This document shows positions 8,545 through 15,619 of a stretch of 64,000 bases of DNA, in pieces. The DNA lies in contig NZ_CP097267.1 in the NCBI RefSeq assembly GCF_028473605.1, forward strand, positions 1,182,501 through 1,246,500. The letters are read 5' to 3'. The translations under genes and the position numbers were made by a program. Origin of the DNA: Acidovorax sp. NCPPB 3576. GTDB lineage: Bacteria > Pseudomonadota > Gammaproteobacteria > Burkholderiales > Burkholderiaceae_C. The first letter of the stretch is position 1, and each line of letters starts with the position of its first letter. The notes below the pieces were generated by a model. It made no database searches. It saw only the letters and a program-made list of their open reading frames with translations, and was not told where the DNA came from.

Positions 8545-8699
8545 TCTTTCGCGAATCAGGATTTCCAGGACAAAAGCAGGCGCGCCGAAAGATTATGGGA
8601 AATGCGGTCGCATGCAAGTGGATCGGGCATGCCGGTTTATCCGCGCATTGGCCGAATCATTTTCATCGTCATATTGAAAGTCGTTGCAAAGGACATTCC

Positions 8700-9170
8700 A
8701 TGAATAATCGGATTCCCCGCCACCGCGTGGCCTGGACGGGCGCTGCCCTGGCGGCCTGCGCGCTGATGGCGGGCTGCGCCGCGCCGTCCAAGCGCGAGGT
8801 GCTGTCCACCACGCAGATCTATCCGGCCATCGGGCCGTATTCGCAAATGGTGGCCCACGGAAACACGCTGTATTTCTCGGGCGTCCTGCCCCTCAATGCG
8901 GCGGGCAATGCGGTCAATGGCACCACCATCGAGGAGCAGACCCGCGCCGTGCTCGATTTCATGGGCGCCAAGCTGCGCTCGCAGGGCCTGTCGTACGAGG
9001 ACGTGCTCTCCACCACGGTCTACATGAAGGACCTGAACGAGTTCGCCGCCATGAACAAGGTGTACGGCGAGTACTTCCGCACCGCTGCGCCTGCCCGCGC
9101 CACGGTGGAGGTGGCGCGGCTGCCGCGCGACGTGAAGATCGAAATCTCGGCCATCGTCGGCCGCCGCTGA
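8700..9170 (+). CDS. Exported RidA-family lipoprotein (enamine/imine deaminase)
   Basis: RidA proteins hydrolyse reactive enamines and imines released by PLP enzymes, normally in the cytoplasm. This 156-residue member has a signal peptide with lipobox LMAGC and acceptor Cys26. The full RidA fold follows (AIGPYSQMV, YFSGVLPLN, TTVYMKDLNEFAAMN, EVARLPRDVKIEI). Arg133 and Glu148 match the E. coli carboxylate-binding Arg105 and catalytic-site Glu120, so activity is plausible. An AAGGA lies before the ATG. The next gene, 40 bases on, encodes an exported PLP enzyme, so the pair may work together outside the cytoplasm. Confidence 0.88.
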   Translation: MNNRIPRHRVAWTGAALAACALMAGCAAPSKREVLSTTQIYPAIGPYSQMVAHGNTLYFSGVLPLNAAGNAVNGTTIEEQTRAVLDFMGAKLRSQGLSYEDVLSTTVYMKDLNEFAAMNKVYGEYFRTAAPARATVEVARLPRDVKIEISAIVGRR

Positions 9171-9210
9171 AGCGCTGTGGTCCTGCCTCCACGCCCCAAG
9201 GAGTTTTCCC

Positions 9211-10680
9211 ATGAATGAAGAAGCCACTTCCCTGATGGCAGCGCCCGGCGCTGCCGCTCCCCTGGACCTGTCCGCCGTGTCGCGCTGGAGCGCCAAGCGC
9301 CGCGACTTTCTGCGCGTGCTCGGCTATGGCGCCGGCGCGGCGACGCTCGGGCCCCTGGTGGCCGCGTGCGGCAGCAGCGGCGCGCAGACCCAGGCCGAAG
9401 CCCTGCGCGAGCAGCTCATGCGCGACGAGGCGTTCTGGACGGGCGTGCAGGGCATGTTCGTGCTCAAGCCCGAGAAGACCTACATGAACATCGGCACCGG
9501 CGGCTCCATGCCCAAGCTGGTGCTGGAAACGTTCGATGCCGAGAACCGCAAGAAGGCGGCCGATTCCGGCAGCGGCTACGGCAACCTGCTGGACCTGCGC
9601 AAGCAGGTGGCCCCGGGCTTCGGCGTGGATGCGGACGAACTCGCGTTCTCGGCCAACACCTCCTCGGGCATGTGCCACGCCATCCTGGGGCTGGACTGGC
9701 AGCGCGGCGATGTGGTGGTCACCACCAACCACGAGCACGGCGGGGGCGACACGCCGCTCAAGATCGCCACCGACCGCTACGGCATCGAAGTCTCGCGCAT
9801 CGCGCTGCCGGTGGGCAACAACCAGACGGCCGCCACCTACGTGAACCTGTTCGACCAGCGCATCCGCGCGCTCAAGGCCCAGGGCAAGCGCGTGCGCGCC
9901 ATGATGTGGTCCTCGCCCACGTACAAGACCGGCACCATGCTGCCGATCGCCGAACTGATGGCGGTGGTGAAGGCGCACGAGCTCATCAGCATCGTGGACG
10001 GCGCCCACCTGCCGGGCATGATGGCCTACAACTATGCGGAGCTGGGCATGGACTTCATGTCCGGCGCGGGGCACAAGTGGCAGTGCGGCCCGGGCTCGAC
10101 CGGCATCCTGGTGGTGCGCAACAAAATGCGCGCCTCCAACCCGATGCCGCTGCCAAGGTGGTTCCCGGTGCACACCAGTTCGTACGCCGCCAAGGACCGC
10201 ACCACCAACGGCACCGAGACCTATGACATCGCCGCGACGATCACCAGCTGCGGCAGCCTGCACACGCCCATGTTCATGGCGCTGGCCCAGGCCTGCGCGC
10301 AGTGGGATGGCATCGGCCGCAAGAAGATCGAGACCTACGACCTCACGCTGTCGTCCTACCTCAAGGAAAAGATCGCCGAGCGCTGGGGCGTGGATTCGCT
10401 GTACTCGCCCAAGGACGATCCCAAGCTGCTTTCCGCGCTCACCTCGTTCAACCCGTTCCCGAACAAGGACGACGTGATGAACGCGCAGAAGTCCACGGCC
10501 TTCGTGGCACGCATGCTGAGCGAATACCCGCAGGGCTTCGTGATCCGCAATGCCGACTTCCCCGTCATCGGCGCGCCGGCCAACCACTACGGCGTGCGCA
10601 TCTCCACCCACCTGTGGCACGACGCGCGCGACATTGATCTGCTGGTCGATGCCATGTGGGACCTGTCGCGCAAGATCTGA
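9211..10680 (+). CDS. Tat-exported class V aminotransferase-fold PLP enzyme
   Basis: The 489-residue protein has a twin-arginine motif RRDFLRVLG (residues 30-38) followed by a hydrophobic stretch and LVAAC with Cys53, so it is probably a Tat-exported lipoprotein. The catalytic part resembles isopenicillin-N epimerase/cysteine-desulfurase-like enzymes, with Asp263 and His266 in VDGAHLPG and the PLP Lys289 in SGAGHKW. The substrate is unknown. A good AAGGAG precedes the start. Tat export fits a protein that folds with its cofactor in the cytoplasm. It is co-directional with the lipoprotein RidA gene and ends at a clear terminator. Confidence 0.88.
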   Translation: MNEEATSLMAAPGAAAPLDLSAVSRWSAKRRDFLRVLGYGAGAATLGPLVAACGSSGAQTQAEALREQLMRDEAFWTGVQGMFVLKPEKTYMNIGTGGSMPKLVLETFDAENRKKAADSGSGYGNLLDLRKQVAPGFGVDADELAFSANTSSGMCHAILGLDWQRGDVVVTTNHEHGGGDTPLKIATDRYGIEVSRIALPVGNNQTAATYVNLFDQRIRALKAQGKRVRAMMWSSPTYKTGTMLPIAELMAVVKAHELISIVDGAHLPGMMAYNYAELGMDFMSGAGHKWQCGPGSTGILVVRNKMRASNPMPLPRWFPVHTSSYAAKDRTTNGTETYDIAATITSCGSLHTPMFMALAQACAQWDGIGRKKIETYDLTLSSYLKEKIAERWGVDSLYSPKDDPKLLSALTSFNPFPNKDDVMNAQKSTAFVARMLSEYPQGFVIRNADFPVIGAPANHYGVRISTHLWHDARDIDLLVDAMWDLSRKI

Positions 10681-10706
10681 TCCGGCAGCGCTGCCGCACC
10701 TGGAAA

Positions 10707-10736
10707 AAAAGCGCGGGAGTCGCCTCCCGCGCTTTT
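10707..10736 (+). terminator. Rho-independent terminator after the PLP-enzyme gene
   Basis: A 13-base perfect stem (AAAAGCGCGGGAG, loop TCGC, CTCCCGCGCTTTT) is flanked by A-run and T-run, so it can work in both directions. It lies between the convergent PLP-enzyme and porin genes. Confidence 0.88.
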
Positions 10737-10768
10737 CCGTTTTGGGCGTTCTTGACGCCGGGCGGCGA

Positions 10769-11797
10769 TCAGAAGCGGTGGCGGATGCCCACGCCGAAGC
10801 TGTTGCCCTTCGTCTGCGCCGTGATGCGGTCGTTCATGAGCATGGCGTACACGTCGGTGCGCTTGGACAGGAAGTGGTCGTAGCCCAGCGTGAAGGTCTT
10901 GCGGTCGATGTCGGTCTGCGTCATCTCGGTCTTGACCCACTCCACCAGCACCTTGCCGGCCGGGCCGACCGGCACCGAGGCGCCCAGCTGCACCGTCTTG
11001 GCCTTGTTGGTGGTGTTGTCGGCCTTGGCCTCGCCGTAGCTCACGAAGGGCTTGACCAGGCCGAAGTCGTAGGCGCCCAGCAGCATCCAGTCGGTCTTCT
11101 TCGTGCCCAGGTAGGCATTGGGAACGGCGGGGTTGCTGATCTGGTCGCGCTCGTAGAAGCCCGTCAGCGTCACGGGGCCGCCGAAGTAGAAGAAGTTGGC
11201 GCCGAAGTTCTTCTTGCCGTTGTCGCCCGGCTGCTCGCCGAACTGGTACTGGATGTTGGCGGTGAAGCCGCCGATCTTGGGCGTGCTATAGACGATCTGG
11301 TTGCTCCAGCCCGTGTCGGACGGCGTGGTCGCGCCCCAGCCGGTGCCATTGAACAGCGGCACGTTCATGTGCAGGATCAGCGGCGAGAAGGTGAACGAGT
11401 CGCCGAACGGGTTGCCCACCACCGAAGGCAGAAAGTTGGGCGCCATCCAGCGGCCCAGCATCACCGAGCCGAAGTCGCCCGACAGGCTGACGTTGGCATC
11501 GCGCGAGAAGAACGTGTCGTTGGCGAATCGGCCCTGAGAGCCGTTGTCCACCTTGATGAACGAGGTCAGCAGGAAGTTAGCCTTCAGCCCGCCGCCGAGG
11601 TCTTCCGTGCCCTTGAAGCCGAACCACGAGGTCGTGAGGCCGCCGCTGTCCACGACCGACTTGCGGCCTGCATCGCCCGCCATCTTGATGGACCCCGCGA
11701 ACACGTCGGCCAGGCCCGTGAGCTGCACGGAGCTTTGGGCCTGCGCCCCGGCGGAACAAAGCAGCGCTGCACCCAGTGCGATCCAATTCTTTTTCAT
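10769..11797 (-). CDS. Gram-negative general porin
   Basis: This is a 342-residue outer-membrane trimeric porin of the betaproteobacterial type. It has a 20-residue signal peptide ending AQA before QSSVQLTGLADVF, and a sequence of alternating beta strands with GGLTTSWFGFKGTEDLGGGLKANF. The C-terminus ends in Phe (GIRHRF), as needed for outer-membrane assembly. AGGAG lies 6 bases before the start. It is transcribed divergently from a Crp/Fnr-type regulator, a common sign of local control, but no clear binding site was found in between. Substrate preference cannot be read from the sequence. Confidence 0.92.
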   Translation of the reverse strand: MKKNWIALGAALLCSAGAQAQSSVQLTGLADVFAGSIKMAGDAGRKSVVDSGGLTTSWFGFKGTEDLGGGLKANFLLTSFIKVDNGSQGRFANDTFFSRDANVSLSGDFGSVMLGRWMAPNFLPSVVGNPFGDSFTFSPLILHMNVPLFNGTGWGATTPSDTGWSNQIVYSTPKIGGFTANIQYQFGEQPGDNGKKNFGANFFYFGGPVTLTGFYERDQISNPAVPNAYLGTKKTDWMLLGAYDFGLVKPFVSYGEAKADNTTNKAKTVQLGASVPVGPAGKVLVEWVKTEMTQTDIDRKTFTLGYDHFLSKRTDVYAMLMNDRITAQTKGNSFGVGIRHRF

Positions 11798-12064
11798 ACG
11801 ACTCCTGCGAAAGGGAAAAAAGGGAAAAGGGGGAAGGACGGTGCCGATGGCTCGGCGATGGACACGGTGTCTTCCGGGCCCCAGCGAAGGGCCGTGAAAG
11901 ACGTGTCGATTTGCAAAAGATTCAAAGCAAGTACCGTGCCTTCCCCATGCCACGGGTGGGGGAATGCCAGGCAGGTCGGTAGGAAGGGGCTGCATGTGCC
12001 AGAGCGCACCGCATTTGACTTTGCTCAACACCGCGTGGCGGTGCTGCCTTCACAGTGCGTTCTT

Positions 12065-12688
12065 ATGTTTCCCTCCCCTTCCATCCCCCCGCCAGCCAAG
12101 ACCGAGGCTCCCGCCGGCGAGGTGCTGCGCGAGCGCCACCAGCGTCCGGCCAGCGTGCTGTACCTGGACAGCGGCCGGGTGCTGCTCGGGGTGCGCGAGG
12201 ATGGGCAGCTTCGGCACCAGTTGGGTGCGGTGGAGGGGCCTTGCTGGCTCGATGCCGCACCGGCGCTGCTGGGCCAGGCGTGCATGGTGGACATGGTGGC
12301 GGACACGCGCGTACTGCTGCGCCGCATGCCGCTGGAGGCGTTCAAGACCGGCTTCGAGTCGCTGCCTTCGCCAGCCCGCGCGCTGGTGTACGACATGGCC
12401 CGCGGCTATTGCCAGCAGACCGAACTGGCCGTGAGCCGCCTGGCGCAGGACGCCGAGGCGCGCTGCGCCCAGTGGCTGCTGCGGCACGCCCAGCACGACG
12501 ATGCGGGCACGCTGCGCGTGACGCTGCACCAGCGCAAGCGGCTCATCGCCGCGCAACTGGGCATCGCACCCGAAACGCTGTCGCGCGTGCTGCGGCACCT
12601 GCGCGATCATGGGCTCATTTCGGGCACGGGAAAAGTCCTCAACCTGCCACGGCCCAGCGCTTTGCAGGTGGTGGCCGGGGTCGGCTGA
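12065..12688 (+). CDS. Crp/Fnr-family transcriptional regulator
   Basis: The 207-residue protein has a cyclic-nucleotide-binding-like beta-roll (about residues 25-120) and a C-terminal winged helix-turn-helix with RLIAAQLGIAPETLSRVLRHLRDHGLISGTG. It lacks an N-terminal cluster of Cys residues, so it is not an Fe-S Fnr. The predicted beta-roll is short and I do not see the cAMP phosphate-binding signature, so the effector is open. It is divergent from the porin gene with 267 bases between. Control of that porin is an inference from arrangement. Confidence 0.85.
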   Translation: MFPSPSIPPPAKTEAPAGEVLRERHQRPASVLYLDSGRVLLGVREDGQLRHQLGAVEGPCWLDAAPALLGQACMVDMVADTRVLLRRMPLEAFKTGFESLPSPARALVYDMARGYCQQTELAVSRLAQDAEARCAQWLLRHAQHDDAGTLRVTLHQRKRLIAAQLGIAPETLSRVLRHLRDHGLISGTGKVLNLPRPSALQVVAGVG

Positions 12689-12985
12689 AGGCGGTCTGCC
12701 GGCCCTTCCCGCGGGCCTTGAGTGGGACGGGTGCAACAGGGGCCGAAGGGCTTTGCAGCCGCGTTGGCGGGCGCTGGCAGCGCCCCCGTCTCTGGCCATG
12801 GGCACTGCGCCGGGCGCTTGCGAAAGGGCTCAGGGTTTCCCCCGGACCGACCGAGGGTTCCACCCAACCCGCGCCCGCGGGGGGCTGCGTATATTCGTTC
12901 GCAACCCACTGCACATTCCGCCTGACAGCATGCCCCGCGCCTTCTGCCGCCCCTTTGCCAGAGGTGCTTCGTCCACGGAGCCCCG
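12689..12985. other. Intergenic region between the Crp/Fnr regulator and the GGDEF gene
   Basis: No convincing gene is present. A perfect stem-loop GGGCGCT-GGC-AGCGCCC lies at 12769-12785 but lacks a T-run, so it may mark a factor-dependent end or an mRNA-stabilising hairpin. Open frames here lack ribosome-binding sites and family resemblance. Confidence 0.5.
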
Positions 12986-15088
12986 ATGACGCCGCCATCG
13001 CACGAAGTGCTCGATGCCGAGCAGGACGCGGCCGGCGATGCCCCCGGTTGGCTGCTGCCCGGCCCGCTCGTGCGGCGGCTGATGCTGATCGCCGTGCTGG
13101 CGGTGGTGTTCGCCGGGGCGCTGGCCGCGTGGACCGTGTCGCGTGCGGCGGGCGAAGAGGCCATGCGCCGGCTCGTGGCCCAGCAGACCGACGAGGTCGA
13201 AGTGGTCGCGCGGCTGCTGGCCAGCAAGATCGAGCAGAGCCAGAAAGTGCTCAGCACCGTGGCCGAGGGCATTCAGCCGGTCATGCTCGACTCGCCTTCG
13301 TCCCTGGGCTGGCTGCTGCAGCAAGGCCTGCCGGCGGTGCGCTTCTTCGATGCCATGCAGGTCGTGCGGCAGGACGGCACCGTGGCCATCAACCTGCAAT
13401 ATGGCCGGCTGGACAGCGGCTCCAACCTCGACCCCGCCGAGCGCGACAGCCTGCGCCGCACCCTGCTGGAGGGCAAGCCGCTGGTGTCGGGCGTGATCGG
13501 CGGGCGGCCGAGCGAAGCCCGCGTGATGTTCACGCTGCCGCTGCACCGGGACGAGGGCACGGTGGTGGGCGCCGTCTCGGGCGTGCTGCGCCTGCAATCG
13601 CAGGGGCTGCTGCCGCCGTCGATGTCGCTGCCGGCGCGCAAGGATTCGCGGCTCATCGTCTTCACGCGCGACGGCACCATCCTGTCGCACCCCGATCCCG
13701 CACGCGTGATGGGCAGCGTGCGCGACGAGGCCGGGCTGTCGCAGGTGTTCGCGCGGTCCGGCGACAAGGAGCAGCCGGTGTTGGGGCGCGGCTTCACCGA
13801 ACGGCTGCCGGGCCATGTGGTCAGCCTGGCCGGCATGCCCATGACCCAATGGACCGTGGCGCGCGTGAACGATGCGCAGGCGTTGCTCGCACCGCTGGAG
13901 GGCGCGCAGCGGCGTGCCGCCTGGATGGCCGCGGCCCTCATCGGCGCGGCCGCGCTGCTGGCCGTGGCGTGCATGGCCTGGCTGGCGCAGCCGCTGGCCC
14001 GGCTGTGCCACCGCGCCGACCGCATGGGCCTGCGTGCCCCTGGCGCCCATGAAGACATGCCCTGGCCGCGGGGCTCCGGCGAAGTGGACGGGCTGGCAGC
14101 GGCCTGCCGCGGCCTGCTGGACGAGCGTGCCAGCACGCAGGCGCAGGTGGGCGTGCTGCGCGGGCAGCTGCAGTCCATCCTGGACCATGCGCCCACCGGC
14201 ATCATCATCACGCGCGGAGAAAATCTGCAGGTCGTGAGCCTGCAGGCCGGCCGCATGCTGGGCTACGAGCCCGCGCAACTTCAGGGCCGCCTGGCCCGCG
14301 TGCTCTATGTGAGCGATGGCGAGTACGAACACCTCAAGCGGCGCGTGCGGGCGGAGTTCTCGGCCCACGGCACCTTCGACGGCGACGTGTGCTTTCTGCG
14401 CCAGGACGGCAGCGCGGTGTGGGCCCGGGTGCTGGGCCGTTCGGTGCGCGGCGCCGCGGGCGGCGCGGGCACGGTGTGGATGCTGGAAGACCTGACCGCC
14501 GCGCGCGAGGCCCGCCGCCGCGAAAACTGGGCCGATGGCCTAGACGCCCTCACGCAGCTGGCCAACCGCGAGGCTTTCAATCAGCGCCTGCATGCGCTGC
14601 TGGCTGACCGCGCAGCCCGCCCCGACACGGTGCAGGCGCACCCGGGTGGGGAGGCGGGGGAGGGCGTGGTGCTGTTCCTCGACCTGGACCATTTCACCGT
14701 GGTCAACGCGATCGCCGGGCACGATGCGGGCGACGACGTGCTGCGCCACGTGGGCCGCCTCATCGAGACGCAGGTGCGATCGGTGGGCTGGGCTGCGCGG
14801 CTGGGGGGCGACGAGTTCGCCGTGGTGCTGCCCGGCTGCCCGCCGGGGCGCGGGCTGGCGATTGCCCAGCAGCTGTGCGCCGCGGTGCGGGCCTGGGAAC
14901 CGTCTTACCAGGGGCGCAGCTACACGCTGGGCGTCAGCATCGGCCTCGTGCCGCTGGACAGCGGCGTGTACGACGTGAACGCCGTGCTCCACGCGGCCGA
15001 CATGGCGTGCTACGAGGCCAAGCGCGCGGGCCGCGACCGGGTGGAGGTGCGTTCGGTGCGGCGGGGGCGGGCGCAGCGCGCGGCGTGA
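12986..15088 (+). CDS. Membrane diguanylate cyclase (Cache-PAS-GGDEF)
   Basis: The 700-residue protein has a membrane helix at about 30-52, a large periplasmic dCache-like sensor to about 305, a second helix at about 312-332, a PAS domain from about residue 390 and a GGDEF domain from about 535. The active-site motif is intact (Gly607-Gly608-Asp609-Glu610-Phe611), and DLDHFTVVNAIAGHDAGDDVL carries the expected metal and guanine-binding residues. It should synthesise c-di-GMP from GTP in response to an extracellular ligand. A weak upstream Shine-Dalgarno leaves the exact start slightly open. It opposes in function the EAL protein at 4-6 kb. Confidence 0.9.
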   Translation: MTPPSHEVLDAEQDAAGDAPGWLLPGPLVRRLMLIAVLAVVFAGALAAWTVSRAAGEEAMRRLVAQQTDEVEVVARLLASKIEQSQKVLSTVAEGIQPVMLDSPSSLGWLLQQGLPAVRFFDAMQVVRQDGTVAINLQYGRLDSGSNLDPAERDSLRRTLLEGKPLVSGVIGGRPSEARVMFTLPLHRDEGTVVGAVSGVLRLQSQGLLPPSMSLPARKDSRLIVFTRDGTILSHPDPARVMGSVRDEAGLSQVFARSGDKEQPVLGRGFTERLPGHVVSLAGMPMTQWTVARVNDAQALLAPLEGAQRRAAWMAAALIGAAALLAVACMAWLAQPLARLCHRADRMGLRAPGAHEDMPWPRGSGEVDGLAAACRGLLDERASTQAQVGVLRGQLQSILDHAPTGIIITRGENLQVVSLQAGRMLGYEPAQLQGRLARVLYVSDGEYEHLKRRVRAEFSAHGTFDGDVCFLRQDGSAVWARVLGRSVRGAAGGAGTVWMLEDLTAAREARRRENWADGLDALTQLANREAFNQRLHALLADRAARPDTVQAHPGGEAGEGVVLFLDLDHFTVVNAIAGHDAGDDVLRHVGRLIETQVRSVGWAARLGGDEFAVVLPGCPPGRGLAIAQQLCAAVRAWEPSYQGRSYTLGVSIGLVPLDSGVYDVNAVLHAADMACYEAKRAGRDRVEVRSVRRGRAQRAA

Positions 15089-15108
15089 GGTTTGCCGATA
15101 ATCCCGCC

Positions 15109-15510
15109 GTGCCCCGCCCCCATCGCCCATCGCCGTGGAACCTCCTTGCTTTCAGTGGCGGGCTGGCGCGTTGGCAAGCCCGCGTGCGCTGGGTCATGGC
15201 GTGGTTCGTTCTGTCGCTGGGCGTGGCGGTGGCCTCTCCCATCGTGCATTCTCCGGGGGGCGAGTGGGTCTGCTCCGGCGTCGGAACGATGACGGCCATG
15301 GTGCATGCCGACGACGGCGTGCAGCCCGCGGGCCTGGCGCACTGGGACTGCCCGCTGTGCATGCTGGCCGGGCCACCGGCGCAGCCGCCGGCGGTTGCCC
15401 TGCCGGCCGTGCTGCCGCTGTCGCGCGCGGTGCAGTCCATTGCGGCCGCGCGCATCGCTGCGGCCACTTCGGCGCCCCTTCCGGCGCGCGGGCCGCCGCG
15501 GCTCTCCTGA
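15109..15510 (+). CDS. DUF2946 family protein
   Basis: The protein of about 133 residues has an N-terminal hydrophobic segment (VMAWFVLSLGVAVASPIVH) and a mature part with HADDGVQPAG and a CPLC motif, the pattern of DUF2946 proteins. These small membrane or exported proteins often sit beside TonB-dependent receptors and copper genes, which fits the receptor gene 109 bases downstream. The GTG start at 15109 is my choice; ATG at 15196 would remove the basic region before the hydrophobic segment. The Cys pair suggests metal handling, but this is inference. Confidence 0.65.
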   Translation: MPRPHRPSPWNLLAFSGGLARWQARVRWVMAWFVLSLGVAVASPIVHSPGGEWVCSGVGTMTAMVHADDGVQPAGLAHWDCPLCMLAGPPAQPPAVALPAVLPLSRAVQSIAAARIAAATSAPLPARGPPRLS

Positions 15511-15619
15511 GATGGCCTTCGATTTCGCAGCGCGTGCGGCTTTACTGGGCAACGCGCCGCGATGTGTTCCGCACCGATCAGCGGCGTCCGATGGGGCGCC
15601 ACAGAGAGCAGAGCCTTTC

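Larger units (their letters stand above)
8109..8699. other. Divergent regulatory region between histidine kinase and lipoprotein RidA genes
   Basis: This 591-base gap contains no open frame with coding character. It is more AT-rich than the genes. It holds the TGCGTA array (8461-8500) and a possible promoter for the rightward operon, with a TAAAAT at 8539-8544 and TTCGTT at 8515-8520. An AAGGA lies just before the RidA start. The leader from that promoter would be about 150 bases, and I see no known riboswitch in it. Confidence 0.5.

Noticed and set aside
8103..8617. Small open frames on both strands in the region between the kinase and RidA genes
   Set aside because: They lack ribosome-binding sites and recognisable sequence, and they run through the TGCGTA array.
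11900..11930. A possible Fnr box (TTGCA...TTCAA) between the porin and the Crp/Fnr gene
   Set aside because: The half-sites do not fit the TTGAT-N4-ATCAA spacing and match poorly.
12609..12989. A 126-codon frame overlapping the end of the Crp/Fnr regulator gene
   Set aside because: It overlaps a real gene in another frame and has no Shine-Dalgarno sequence or homologous motif.
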